Below are positions 9,601-18,540 of a stretch of 64,000 nt of DNA, in pieces. Position numbers and translations under genes: made by a program. The notes under the pieces are model-generated. The model did no database searches. It saw nothing but the letters and a program-made list of their open reading frames with translations, and had not been told where the DNA came from. Source of the stretch: Longimycelium tulufanense. GTDB taxonomy: Bacteria > Actinomycetota > Actinomycetes > Mycobacteriales > Pseudonocardiaceae. Position 1 is the stretch's first letter. Every line of letters starts with the position of its first letter. The stretch lies in assembly GCF_014645795.1 (NCBI RefSeq), contig NZ_BMMK01000002.1:154982-218981 (forward strand). Direction: 5' to 3'.

Positions 9601-10878
9601 GTGCGGCGCGCCCTGTCCGGCCTGTCGACCCGCGGGCGCTGCCTGCTCGCGGCGGGGATTGCCGCGGCGCTGTGCGCGGTGGTGCTCGACGAGCGGGACC
9701 TACTGCGCGTCGCGGTCTTCCTGGTCGCGTTGCCGATGCTGGCCGCCGTGCTGGCGGCCCGCTCCCAGGTGCGGTTGCTGGCGGTACGCCGGCTGCTGCC
9801 CGAGCGCGTGCCGGTCGGCGATGGCGCGGAGGCGGAGCTGGAGCTGCGCAGCCGGGGTCGGTTACCCGCGGGCGGCCTGCTGCTCGAGGACGGGGTGCCC
9901 TACGCGCTGGGCGGGCGGCCACGGTTCGTGGTCGAACGGCTCCCGCGCAACCAGGCCATGATGCTGCGCTACCCGCTGCGGCCGGTGATCCGCGGCGTGC
10001 ACCGGGTGGGCCCGCTCATGGCGCGGGTCACCGACCCGTTCGGGCTGGCCGAGTTCGAACGGGAGCTGGCCGGGCACAACCGGCTCGTGGTGGTTCCGCG
10101 GGTGGCGGCGTTGTCCGGGATGCCCACCGGTTCCGGGTTGGGGGCCGGGGAGGACGGCTCGCTGTTGATGCGCGCTGGGCAGGGCGAGGACGACGCCGTG
10201 GTGCGCCCGTACCGCCAGGGCGATGACATCCGGAAGGTGCACTGGCGGTCGACGGCGCGACGCGACGAGCTGATGGTGCGGGTCGAGGAGCGGCCGTGGC
10301 GCGGCGGCACGACCGTGCTGTTGGACCGCAGGAGCGCGGCGCACCGCGGGAGCGGCCCCACCTCCAGCCTGGAGTGGGCGGTGGCGCTGGCCGCGAGCGT
10401 CTGCGTGCACCTGCAGCGGCACGGCCACGCCGTCCGGCTGGTCACCGAGGACGGTGTCGTGCTGGCCGGGACGTCGGCCCAGGCCGCGCACGCCGACCAC
10501 GTGGTGCTGGACGCGTTGGCCGCACTGGGTGCCTCGCATCACCGTGATCTGGCCTGTGGTGCCGACCCGGGGCATGGCCACGAGATGGTCGCGGTGCTGG
10601 GTGCCACCACTCCGGCCGCGGTCGGCGAGCTGATCCGGTACCGCCCGCGGGGCGCACGGAGTCTCGCGGTGCTGCTCGAGGTCGGTGCATGGGCCACCGG
10701 GTCCGAGGAGAGTGCGCCCGACCCGGGCGACGCGGCCCGGCTGCTGCGTGCCGCCGGCTGGCGGGTGGCGCTGGCTCGGCCGGACACGCCGATGGCCGCG
10801 GTGTGGAACGAGCTCTGCCAGCCGGGTGCGGTCCCCGCCCCGGCGATGACGGCCGGGTTCTTCAGGGGCTGGGCATGA
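9601..10878 (+). CDS. DUF58 membrane protein
   Basis: Protein of 425 residues with two adjacent N-terminal membrane segments (about residues 15-55) and a cytoplasmic part with the DUF58 signature RPYRQGDDIRKVHWRSTAR near residues 202-220. The C-terminal half resembles a von Willebrand A-like fold. Family members sit beside MoxR ATPases and are thought to be their membrane partner; the biochemical role is unknown. The GTG start is one base after the MoxR stop. The stop overlaps the transglutaminase start as ATGA. Confidence 0.88.
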   Translation: MRRALSGLSTRGRCLLAAGIAAALCAVVLDERDLLRVAVFLVALPMLAAVLAARSQVRLLAVRRLLPERVPVGDGAEAELELRSRGRLPAGGLLLEDGVPYALGGRPRFVVERLPRNQAMMLRYPLRPVIRGVHRVGPLMARVTDPFGLAEFERELAGHNRLVVVPRVAALSGMPTGSGLGAGEDGSLLMRAGQGEDDAVVRPYRQGDDIRKVHWRSTARRDELMVRVEERPWRGGTTVLLDRRSAAHRGSGPTSSLEWAVALAASVCVHLQRHGHAVRLVTEDGVVLAGTSAQAAHADHVVLDALAALGASHHRDLACGADPGHGHEMVAVLGATTPAAVGELIRYRPRGARSLAVLLEVGAWATGSEESAPDPGDAARLLRAAGWRVALARPDTPMAAVWNELCQPGAVPAPAMTAGFFRGWA

Positions 10879-13385
10879 GCGCACCGTCCACCGCAGACCG
10901 CCCGGCGTCGCTCCCGGTGGAGCCGATGGTCGCCGGGCTCGCGGTGGTGGCCGCGGCGACGTCGCTGTCCGGCGTGCTCACCGGGTTCTCCTGGCTGGCC
11001 CCGGTGTTCCTCGCTGTGGCCGTGGTGGTGGGCGCCGGGATCGGGCTCCGCGCCGTGAACGTCCCCACCTTCGTGGTAGCGCTGGGCCAGATGGCGGCAC
11101 TGCTGTGTCTGTTGACCCTGTCGTTCACCAACACCGGGATTCTCGGTGTGGTGCCGGGGCCGGCGGCGTTGGGCGATCTCCTCGAGGTGCTCGGCAAGTC
11201 GGTGGAGCAGGTGCGTACCGGGGTGCCGCCGGTCACCGCCACGACGCCGATGGTCTGCCTGGTCACCGTCGCACTCGGACTGGTCGCGGTGGTGGTCGAC
11301 ACCCTGGTGGTGGCTGCCGAGGCCCCGGCGGCCTCCGGCCTGGTGTTGCTCTGCGTCTTCGCGGTGCCGGCCTCGTTGGCCGACCGCTTGCTGCCGTGGT
11401 GGTCGTTCGCCGCGGGCGCGCTCGGGTTCGCGTTGTTGTTGCTGGTCGACGGGCAGCATCGGCACCGCCGTTGGCGCGGCGTGCTCGGCTTGCCACCCGC
11501 CCGGGTCGGCCGCTCCACCGCCGTCCCCGCGGCGGCCGCCGTGGGCAGCCTGGCCGTGGTCGCCGCCCTGGTGCTGGGGTCGTCCGCCACTTTCGTGGGC
11601 AGCGCGGGACGACTGCCGATCGGTGGCACCGTCAACACCGGCTCGACCGCCATCGGGCTGCAGCCGTTCACCTCGCTGCGGGGCCAGTTGGATCGGAGCA
11701 AGGTGGTCGAGCTGTTCCGGGTCCGGAACATGACCGAGCGCCAGTACCTGCGCGCGATGACGTTGAGTCGCTTCAACGCCGGCAAGGGTTGGGAGCTGGG
11801 CGGTGTGGCCGAGGGGGTGCCGGCGCGGGGCCCACTGCCGGTGCGGGAGCAGCCGCCGGGCCGCCAGGTGGATGTCGAGATCGAGCCGCTGGCGTACCAG
11901 GACGTGTGGCTGCCGGTGTACGGGATTCCGTTGGGGCTGCGCCGGTTGCCCGGTTCGTGGCGGTACGACCAGGGGATGGGCGCGGTCTTCTCCGCGCAAC
12001 GCCAGGAACGGCCGGATCGGTACGTCGAGCGGGCCCTGCTGCCTTCGGCGCGGGCCGACCAGCTCCGGTCCGCCCCACCCGGTGCGACCGAGGTCGACCC
12101 CGCCTACACCGAGCTACCACCGGTGAGTCCCCGCGTGCTGGACCTGGCACACCAGCTCACCGACGGGATGAGCACCGACTTCGACCGCGCCTCCGCGGTG
12201 CGGCGGTTCTTCCACGATCCCGCCCGGGGTTTCCGGTACAGCCTGCGCACGGAGGGCGCGGGCGGGGATGCGTTGACGGACTTCCTCTTCAACGGCAGGA
12301 CGGGGTACTGCGAGCAGTACGCTTCGGCGATGGCCGTGCTGCTGCGTGCGGTCGGGGTGCCGACCCGGGTGGCGGTCGGGTTCACCTCCGGCACCGATCA
12401 GGGGTCGTACCGGCTGATCACCACGCAGGACGCGCACGCCTGGGTGGAGGTGTACTTCCCCGACTACGGCTGGACAACGTTCGACCCCACCCCGCTGTCG
12501 GACGGCCGGCAGACCAGGCAAAGCCATGAGGCGTCGGAGAACACCGGACCGAGTGCGGGCGCGACCCCGACGCCGGAGACCGAACGACCGGTGCCGAGCG
12601 CGGGCGAGAGCGCCGCGCCGCCGGCGAGCACGAGCCGGAATCCGGACGGGCCGGTGGCACAGGGGCCCGCCGGTACGGCGCACTCGGCTCCGTCCACCTC
12701 GGCCCGGTTCTCGCTGGCCGCAGTCCTGGGCGCGCTCGGCATCGCGGTCCTGCTCCTGCCCTTCCTGCTGGCCAGGCATTCCCGGTGGGGAGCCGGGCGG
12801 ACCGCGTGGCAGGTCCGGACTCCGGTACGGGACTTGTCGGTGGAAACCCCGACCAGATGGTCAATCGGCGGTGTCCTCCTCGTGGCGGCGTTGTTCGTGG
12901 CGCTCGCGCCAACAGCGTGGTGGCCACCCACCTTCGTGTGGGTTCTGCTGGTGCTGCTGCTGATCGCTTCCGGGCTGGGCGCGCTGCCCGCGCTCGTGCG
13001 CGACGCGTGGCGTCAGGACCGGCTGGTGGCGATCGCCGCGGGTGGGCCGGGTGCGGCCGATGCCGCGTGGCAGGAGCTCCTTGCCGAGTCGTGGGACCGG
13101 GGTGAGGAAACCGACGCCGCCGACACGCTTCGCGCGGCCGCGCGGAAGTTGGCCCGGGCACATGATCTGGACGCGGCGGGCAGGCAGTCGCTACGAACCG
13201 TGGTGAGCTCGATCGAGCGGGAGTGGTACGGCGGCCAGGAAGCCGGGCCCGAGTTGCGTCCCGCGGTCGACGAGGTTCGGGCCAGCCTGCGCCGTAACGC
13301 ACCGCTCGCGTTGCGCGCCCGGTTGTTCCCTCGCTCCGTGCTGCACCCGTCGACGGCCGATCGCCGGGAGCGTGTCGACAGCTGA
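10875..13385 (+). CDS. TgpA-like transglutaminase membrane protein (DUF3488 / DUF4129)
   Basis: Membrane protein of 836 residues. About seven N-terminal membrane segments are followed by an extracytoplasmic transglutaminase-like domain. The catalytic triad is visible as Cys in GYCEQYA (about residue 478), His in DAHAW (about 520) and Asp in FDPTP (about 537). A Ser/Thr/Pro-rich linker, two more membrane segments and a DUF4129-like C-terminus follow. The MoxR-DUF58-transglutaminase operon is widespread in actinobacteria. A role in modifying or cleaving envelope proteins is inferred. ATG overlaps the DUF58 stop. Confidence 0.9.
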   Translation: MSAPSTADRPASLPVEPMVAGLAVVAAATSLSGVLTGFSWLAPVFLAVAVVVGAGIGLRAVNVPTFVVALGQMAALLCLLTLSFTNTGILGVVPGPAALGDLLEVLGKSVEQVRTGVPPVTATTPMVCLVTVALGLVAVVVDTLVVAAEAPAASGLVLLCVFAVPASLADRLLPWWSFAAGALGFALLLLVDGQHRHRRWRGVLGLPPARVGRSTAVPAAAAVGSLAVVAALVLGSSATFVGSAGRLPIGGTVNTGSTAIGLQPFTSLRGQLDRSKVVELFRVRNMTERQYLRAMTLSRFNAGKGWELGGVAEGVPARGPLPVREQPPGRQVDVEIEPLAYQDVWLPVYGIPLGLRRLPGSWRYDQGMGAVFSAQRQERPDRYVERALLPSARADQLRSAPPGATEVDPAYTELPPVSPRVLDLAHQLTDGMSTDFDRASAVRRFFHDPARGFRYSLRTEGAGGDALTDFLFNGRTGYCEQYASAMAVLLRAVGVPTRVAVGFTSGTDQGSYRLITTQDAHAWVEVYFPDYGWTTFDPTPLSDGRQTRQSHEASENTGPSAGATPTPETERPVPSAGESAAPPASTSRNPDGPVAQGPAGTAHSAPSTSARFSLAAVLGALGIAVLLLPFLLARHSRWGAGRTAWQVRTPVRDLSVETPTRWSIGGVLLVAALFVALAPTAWWPPTFVWVLLVLLLIASGLGALPALVRDAWRQDRLVAIAAGGPGAADAAWQELLAESWDRGEETDAADTLRAAARKLARAHDLDAAGRQSLRTVVSSIEREWYGGQEAGPELRPAVDEVRASLRRNAPLALRARLFPRSVLHPSTADRRERVDS

Positions 13386-13468
13386 CCGTGGGCTGATCGG
13401 GCGGGCTGGCCTCGGACCTGCCGCGCGGCACAGCGCGAGCGGAGGTCCACGAAACTCCGGGCGTTCCG

Positions 13469-14422
13469 CTAAATCCAGGGCAGGGCCCCGCGCTCCGCCC
13501 AGTACCGTTCGGGGTCGGTGGCCAGGGCTCCCAGGGCCTCGAGATCCTCGACGGTCAGTCGGACGTCGACAGCGGCGAGGTTGGTGCGCAACTGCCCGGT
13601 ACTGGCCGGCCCGAGGAGCACGCTGTCCGCCCAGGGCTGCGCCAGCGCGGCGGCCAGGGCCACCGCGTCGGACCCGATTCCGTGCCGCTGCGCGATTTCC
13701 GCCACTGCTGTCGGTGGGTCGACCGCGAGCCTCCCGTTGGCCAGCGGCTCCTTCACCAGGACGTGCGCGCCCGCGTCGTGTGCCTCGGCCAGGGCCGGGG
13801 CCACCGAGGACTCCAGCGGGTTCCAGGTCGACTGTACGGCGGTGAACACCTGTTGGCCGCCCACGCGCAGCTGCAAGGCCCGTCGCACAGTTTCGGCCTG
13901 CCGTGGTCCGGATGTCGAGAAACCAACCCGAGCACCGCTTGCGGACAGCTCGGCCAGCGCCTCGAGGAGTGCCTCGTCGTCGAACAGCGGACTGTCGGCG
14001 GTCAGAGAATGCACCTGGTACAGCGTGATCCGGTCGCCCAGCAACTTCCGGCTCTCCGCGAGCTGCGTGCGGAACCGGGCCAGGGAGTGCTCCTTCGCCT
14101 CGTGCACCGCCGCGTCCATCCGCCACTCACCGACATACGCGTAGCCCCACTTGCTGGACACGACCACGTCCTCGTGCCCCCGGTCGTCTAGCCAGCCGGC
14201 CAGGAACTCCTCGGCCAGGCCGTAGGAACGCGCCACGTCCACCCAGCGAATGCCCGCTGCGTGGGCGGCGTCCAGGATCGCCCAGCTGGCCGCCCGCATC
14301 GCCGTTACCGTGCGATCGGCGGGCAGCACCTCACGGCCCAGGTTGATGTAGGCGGGCCGACCCAACGCCGCCAACCCCAGTGCGAGGCGATGCGGACCGA
14401 GTGAGGCAGGTGAGTCAGGCAT
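13469..14422 (-). CDS. Aldo/keto reductase
   Basis: NADPH-dependent oxidoreductase of the aldo/keto reductase superfamily, 317 residues, TIM-barrel type. The catalytic Asp and Tyr appear in DVARSYG, Lys in SSKWGY and His in YQVHSL. The C-terminal cofactor region contains LLGPASTGQLRTNL. Substrate unknown. It converges on the transglutaminase gene (83 bp apart) and seems to be monocistronic. Confidence 0.88.
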   Translation of the reverse strand: MPDSPASLGPHRLALGLAALGRPAYINLGREVLPADRTVTAMRAASWAILDAAHAAGIRWVDVARSYGLAEEFLAGWLDDRGHEDVVVSSKWGYAYVGEWRMDAAVHEAKEHSLARFRTQLAESRKLLGDRITLYQVHSLTADSPLFDDEALLEALAELSASGARVGFSTSGPRQAETVRRALQLRVGGQQVFTAVQSTWNPLESSVAPALAEAHDAGAHVLVKEPLANGRLAVDPPTAVAEIAQRHGIGSDAVALAAALAQPWADSVLLGPASTGQLRTNLAAVDVRLTVEDLEALGALATDPERYWAERGALPWI

Positions 14423-14644
14423 GGCTCGACACCGTAGTTCAGGGCGCTTCGGCGCCGGGACGGCATCGTGTGGAGATGAAGATCACGTTGTGGACGGCGG
14501 GTGGCCGGACGGGGCCACTGGCTGGCAGTGATCAGCAGCGGCCGCAGGCAGCGCGCCCACAACAATCAGCGGGCCCAACGCTTCTGCATGCGAACCATGC
14601 CAACGCAACCACCGCGGGGGTCCGGGGGCGTGCCCCGGGCGGGG

Positions 14645-14665
14645 TGCGGGGGTTGCACCCCCGCA
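14645..14665. terminator. GC-rich hairpin
   Basis: TGCGGGGGT and ACCCCCGCA form a 9-bp perfect stem with a 3-base loop, followed by AAAACA on the plus strand. It is the second of two hairpins downstream of the DUF3040 gene. On the minus strand the run of Ts lies between the two hairpins. Confidence 0.45.
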
Positions 14666-14674
14666 AAACAACGA

Positions 14675-14711
14675 GCGAGGTGGGTTCGCACTTTCCGCGA
14701 ACACACCTCGC
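14675..14711 (-). terminator. Likely intrinsic terminator of the DUF3040 gene
   Basis: Arms 14675-14689 and 14697-14711 form a 15-bp stem with a single mismatch and a 7-base loop. It begins 14 bases after the DUF3040 stop. On the minus strand it is followed by TCGTTGTTTT, a fair T-rich tail. Confidence 0.65.
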
Positions 14712-14725
14712 CCACTCGCGAGCGT

Positions 14726-15127
14726 CTACTCGCCGTCGAAGCGACGCCGGAAACGCTCCTCCATGCGTTGCGCGAACGAGCTCCGGCGGCGCCCCTGTCC
14801 CTTGACCTCGTCATCGGTGTCGGCGGGGTTGTCCGCGCCCGGGTCGCCCTTGCCCAGGGTGGCCAGGGTGAGCACGGCGCCACCGAACATCACCAGGAAG
14901 CCCAGCACGCTGATCACCGGGATACCGGCCGGCTGTACCGGCACGACCATCCCGACCACCAGCAGCACCAGACCGAGCACGAACAACGCGGCACCCTGCA
15001 GGCGCCGACGTCGGGAAGGTCGGCGCAGCTTGGCGCCGCGCACGGTGGATGCGAACTTCGGGTCCTCGGCGTAGAGCGCGCGCTCGATCTGCTCGAGCAG
15101 TCGCTGCTCGTGCTCGGAGAGTGGCAT
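14726..15127 (-). CDS. DUF3040 membrane protein
   Basis: Actinobacteria-specific small membrane protein of unknown function, 133 residues. The conserved opening MPLSEHEQRLLEQIERAL is the DUF3040 hallmark and is followed by LYAEDPKFAST. Two membrane segments lie at about residues 45-62 and 68-88. The C-terminal tail is charged, with many Arg. A small gene of this kind is often found near dinB in related genomes. It is followed by a strong hairpin terminator. Confidence 0.88.
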   Translation of the reverse strand: MPLSEHEQRLLEQIERALYAEDPKFASTVRGAKLRRPSRRRRLQGAALFVLGLVLLVVGMVVPVQPAGIPVISVLGFLVMFGGAVLTLATLGKGDPGADNPADTDDEVKGQGRRRSSFAQRMEERFRRRFDGE

Positions 15128-15260
15128 GGCTCCTCCTCCGGCACAGCTTCACGGGCGCCGGGTGATCACGGTTGCCGCCGGACCCGGCGGGCACCCCGCC
15201 TTGGGGGCGTCACCCCCGAGGATACGATCCGCGCAACCTCGCGACTAGCCGGTCCCACCC

Positions 15261-16517
15261 TCACGTTCCACGTGAATCGGGACTCCCACCCGCTCGGGGC
15301 AGCAACGAGGCGGGCGCCACGGCCGCCGACCCGAACCGGGACCGAGCCGCGTCCGCCGCCCGGTCCGCCTCCCGCCACCCGCGGTCCGGGGTGTCGAAGC
15401 TGAGCTGTTCGGCCGCCCGGGCGGTCACGACCAGCTGCTCCATCCGCACGCCGAGCAGCCGGACGGGCTCGGGCGGGACCGTGTCGAATAGCTGGCGGGC
15501 CGTCTCGTACACCTCATGCGTCACATCCGTGGCGACGGCAAGTGTGCGCGACCGGGTGATCGTCCGGAAGTCGCCGAACCGAACCTTGATCGAGACGGTG
15601 CGGCCGCGCAGGCCCCGCCCGCGGAGGCTGGCCGCCGTCCGCTCGCTGAGCCGGAGCAGCTCCCGGTGCAGCTGCGCGCGGTCGTGAAGATCCGTGTCGA
15701 AGGTCTCCTCCGTGCCGACCGACTTCTCCTCGGCGTCGGGCACCACCGTGCGTTCGTCCCGGCCCTGGGCGAGGGCGTGCAAATGCTCGGCCATGGCGAC
15801 GCCGAGAGTGCGGCGCAGCCGCGGCAGCGGGGCGGCCGCAATGTCGGCGACCGTGCGCAGCCCGATCCGCTCGAGCTGCTCGGCGGTGCGCGCGCCCACG
15901 CCCCACAGCGCGGAGACCGGGAGGGGGTGGAGGAAGTCGATGATCTCGGCGGCGGGGACGACGAGCATGCCGTCCGGCTTTGCCATACCGGAGGCGAGCT
16001 TGGCCACGAACTTGGTGGCGGCCACCCCGACCGAGCAGGTGATGCCGTGCGCGGCGGCGACCCGGGCGCGGAGGAGCTCGCCGATGCCGGCCGGCGTGGT
16101 ACCCAGGCGACGGAGCGCACCGGAGACGTCCAGGAACGCCTCGTCCAGGCTCAGCGGCTCGACCAGCGGGGTGACGTCTTTGAAGATCGCCATGACGCCC
16201 CGGGAGACCTCCTGGTAGCGCCGGAAGTTCGGGGCCAGGAACACCGCGTGCGGGCACAGCCGGCGGGCCCGGGTGCCGGGCATGGCGGAGCGGACGCCGT
16301 AGCGGCGGGCCTCGTAGTTGGCCGAGGACACCACGCCGCGCGGGCCCGCCCCGCCGACCACGACCGGCTTACCGCGCAGCTCGGGGCGCTCCCGCACCTC
16401 CACGGACGCGTAGAAGGCGTCCATGTCGACATGCAGGAGGACGCAGCCCGTGTCGTCGGGCGTGCCATCCCGGCGCGCTCGCCCCAATTCCCGGGGCAGG
16501 TCACCGCTGCGTCCCAC
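15261..16517 (-). CDS. dinB: DNA polymerase IV (DinB, Y family)
   Basis: Error-prone translesion polymerase of 418 residues. The palm motifs HVDMDAFYASVE and SLDEAFLDVSG carry the catalytic acidic residues; the helix-hairpin-helix region and little-finger domain follow. The frame is open to a GTG at 16544, but that codon lies inside a LexA palindrome. The GTG at 16517 gives the usual actinobacterial opening VGRSGDLPRELGR, so I use it. The LexA box 20 bases upstream indicates induction by DNA damage. No sliding-clamp motif was checked. Confidence 0.92.
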   Translation of the reverse strand: MGRSGDLPRELGRARRDGTPDDTGCVLLHVDMDAFYASVEVRERPELRGKPVVVGGAGPRGVVSSANYEARRYGVRSAMPGTRARRLCPHAVFLAPNFRRYQEVSRGVMAIFKDVTPLVEPLSLDEAFLDVSGALRRLGTTPAGIGELLRARVAAAHGITCSVGVAATKFVAKLASGMAKPDGMLVVPAAEIIDFLHPLPVSALWGVGARTAEQLERIGLRTVADIAAAPLPRLRRTLGVAMAEHLHALAQGRDERTVVPDAEEKSVGTEETFDTDLHDRAQLHRELLRLSERTAASLRGRGLRGRTVSIKVRFGDFRTITRSRTLAVATDVTHEVYETARQLFDTVPPEPVRLLGVRMEQLVVTARAAEQLSFDTPDRGWREADRAADAARSRFGSAAVAPASLLPRAGGSPDSRGT

Positions 16518-16536
16518 CGCACACCCCCGACAATCT

Positions 16537-16552
16537 TCGAACACGCGTTCGA
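16537..16552 (-). promoter_or_regulatory. LexA (SOS) box of dinB
   Basis: TCGAAC-ACGC-GTTCGA is a fully symmetric match to the actinobacterial/Bacillus LexA consensus CGAAC-N4-GTTCG. It lies 20 bases upstream of the chosen dinB start. A TAGACT hexamer (minus strand, 16566-16561) 8 bases further upstream could be the -10, placing the transcription start inside the operator. Confidence 0.85.
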
Positions 16553-16717
16553 CCTGCCGGAAGTCTACGGCTCACCCCCGACGACCCCGGGCCACGCCGC
16601 GCCACGTCGCCCCACACCGCACCGCGCGTGATCAGCGCGCCTGACGGTGCAGTGCGGTCGAGCCGGAGTTTCCGGGGTATGAGGCGAGGTCGGGTGTAGT
16701 GCACGTCCTGGCGGGTG

Positions 16718-17440
16718 TCAGCGGCGGCGGGCGAGGGCGTGCAGCCGCGTGGCGATGTCGCGCAGCGGCGGGCGGGTGGCCGCGGTCAGCTCCAGCTCGG
16801 CCAAGAAGTCCGCGGCGCTGGGGGTTTCCGACGCCGAGCCCGGCACCAGGTCGGTGATCACGCCGTACCCCTGCAGCACCTCGACGTCCAGGTGTGCCTC
16901 GGTCAACAGGGCCCGCAGGCTCGCGCAGTCGAAGCGCCGCAGCACGGGGTCGGTGCCGCCGAGCCGCCCGTTCGGGTCGTCGAGCAGTCGCCGGGCCTCG
17001 GTGAGCCGGCCGGCCATCACCCGGGCGAGGAACGCCGCGTAGCGGTTGGCGACGAGCACCGACACCGCGCCCCCGGGCCGGGCCGCGGCGGCCAGCGCCG
17101 TCACGGCGGCCGCCGCGTCGTCGACCACCTCCAGCAGGCCGTGCCCCAGCACCAGGTCGGCGCCGCCGTCCGGCACCAGCTCGGCCAGGGCGTCCGCATC
17201 GCCCTGCACGGCGCGCACGCGGTCGGCCACCCCGGCCTCCTCGGCCCGCAGCCGCAGCGTGGCCAGGGCGTTCGGGCTGGCGTCGACCACGGTCACCGCG
17301 CAGCCGGCCGCGGCCAGCGGCACCGCCCACACCCCGCTGCCGCCGCCCACGTCGAGCACCTGCGGCGGCTCGCCGGCGCGGCGCTCGCGGGCGGCCTCGA
17401 ACTCGGCATGGAGCACCCGGTGCACCGCGTCGGTCCGCAT
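16718..17440 (-). CDS. Class I SAM-dependent methyltransferase
   Basis: Methyltransferase of 240 residues with the SAM-binding motif VLDVGGGSGVWAVPLA near residue 30, the acidic residue of motif II in VTVVDAS, and motif IV in GADLVLGHGLLEVV. Substrate unknown. I chose the ATG at 17440 because it opens the conserved domain and sits 9 bases from a TAGGCT -10 box; the upstream extension is not conserved. Divergent from the ParA-like gene with 113 bp between starts. Confidence 0.85.
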   Translation of the reverse strand: MRTDAVHRVLHAEFEAARERRAGEPPQVLDVGGGSGVWAVPLAAAGCAVTVVDASPNALATLRLRAEEAGVADRVRAVQGDADALAELVPDGGADLVLGHGLLEVVDDAAAAVTALAAAARPGGAVSVLVANRYAAFLARVMAGRLTEARRLLDDPNGRLGGTDPVLRRFDCASLRALLTEAHLDVEVLQGYGVITDLVPGSASETPSAADFLAELELTAATRPPLRDIATRLHALARRR

Positions 17441-17449
17441 GGCCGGAGA

Positions 17450-17455
17450 GCCTAT
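17450..17455 (-). promoter_or_regulatory. -10 box (TAGGCT), leaderless promoter of the methyltransferase
   Basis: TAGGCT on the minus strand ends 9 bases before the ATG at 17440. No ribosome site is present, so the transcript is probably leaderless. The same hexamer serves the divergent ParA-like gene. Confidence 0.55.
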
Positions 17456-17540
17456 TCGAGCTGCCCCGGCCGCCCACCGTGGCCTCACCGCGGGTGCGCG
17501 GCTCGCCGATGGGCGAACCCCACTGCCCCGGATCTCCGTT

Positions 17541-17546
17541 TAGGCT
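17541..17546 (+). promoter_or_regulatory. -10 box (TAGGCT), leaderless promoter of the ParA-like gene
   Basis: TAGGCT lies 7 bases before the GTG at 17554 with no ribosome site between. This mirrors the TAGGCT of the divergent methyltransferase. Confidence 0.55.
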
Positions 17547-17553
17547 GCTGCCC

Positions 17554-18411
17554 GTGCATACGGTGGCCGTACTGAGCCTGAAGGGCGGTGTGGGCAAGAC
17601 GACCGTGGTGCTGGGGCTCGCCTCCGCGGCACTACGGCGGGGCGTCCGCACCCTGGTCGTCGACCTCGACCCGCAGTGCAACGCCACAACCACGCTGGAG
17701 CCCGAGGACAGCGGGGCGACGCTGGCCGACGTGCTGGACGACCCGCGGCGGTCGGTGCTGGCCTCGGCGATCGCGCCGAGCGGCTGGGGCGAGGGTGTGG
17801 ACGTGCTGCGGGGATCGGAGGACGCCGAGTCGCACAACGACCCCGACCCGGGTCTGAGCCGGTTGAGCCGGCTGGGCAAGGTCCTGCAGAAGGTCAACGA
17901 GTGGGCCGCCGACGGCGAGCTGCCCTACCAGCTGGTGCTGCTGGACTGTCCGCCGTCGCTGGGCCAGCTGACCCGCTCCGCACTGGTCGCGGCGGACCGG
18001 GCCATGCTGGTGACTGAGCCGACCCTCTACGCGGTGGCGGGCGTGCAGCGCGCGTTCGAGGCGGTGCAGAACGAGCGGGAGCGGCACAACCCGGAGCTGC
18101 AGCCGTTGGGCGTGGTGGTCAACCGGGTCCGCCCGCGCTCGCACGAGCACCAGTTCCGGATCAACGAGCTGCGGGAGATCTTCGGCCCGCTGGTGATGCC
18201 GGTGGCGTTGCCCGACCGGCTCGCGGTGCAGCAGGCGCAGGGCGCGTGCATGCCGATCCACCAGTGGGGCACGCCCGGCGCCCGTGAGGTCGCGCTCGGG
18301 TTCAACCTACTGCTCGCTCGGGTGCTCCGGGCGAGCCGGCGGCGCCGGCCCACCCCGGAGGAGCAGGAGTACGCCGACGCCCGCGGCTACCCGGCTGGGG
18401 GGAGCACATGA
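17554..18411 (+). CDS. ParA/Soj-family ATPase without a ParB partner
   Basis: ParA-type ATPase of 285 residues. The deviant Walker A is LKGGVGKTT near residue 10, Walker A' is VVDLDPQCNAT near 40, and Walker B is LVLLDCPPSLG near 130. Such proteins move DNA or protein cargo on the nucleoid. No ParB gene or parS-like site is nearby, so this is probably an orphan family member rather than the chromosomal ParA. The GTG start follows a TAGGCT -10 box by 7 bases. Divergent from the methyltransferase. Confidence 0.85.
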   Translation: MHTVAVLSLKGGVGKTTVVLGLASAALRRGVRTLVVDLDPQCNATTTLEPEDSGATLADVLDDPRRSVLASAIAPSGWGEGVDVLRGSEDAESHNDPDPGLSRLSRLGKVLQKVNEWAADGELPYQLVLLDCPPSLGQLTRSALVAADRAMLVTEPTLYAVAGVQRAFEAVQNERERHNPELQPLGVVVNRVRPRSHEHQFRINELREIFGPLVMPVALPDRLAVQQAQGACMPIHQWGTPGAREVALGFNLLLARVLRASRRRRPTPEEQEYADARGYPAGGST

Positions 18412-18540
18412 CCCATCCCCTCCCCCGGTTGGCGGTACCGACGGTCCCGTCCCGCACCATGGGCGGTGTCCGAACGGCCGCCGATCACGGGAGGTGACGT
18501 GCTCCGCCGAATCGTTGCCCCGACACGACACACTTGAGCC

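Noticed and set aside
16517-16544. Longer dinB N-terminus from GTG 16544
   Set aside because: That codon lies inside the LexA palindrome; the conserved N-terminus begins at 16517.
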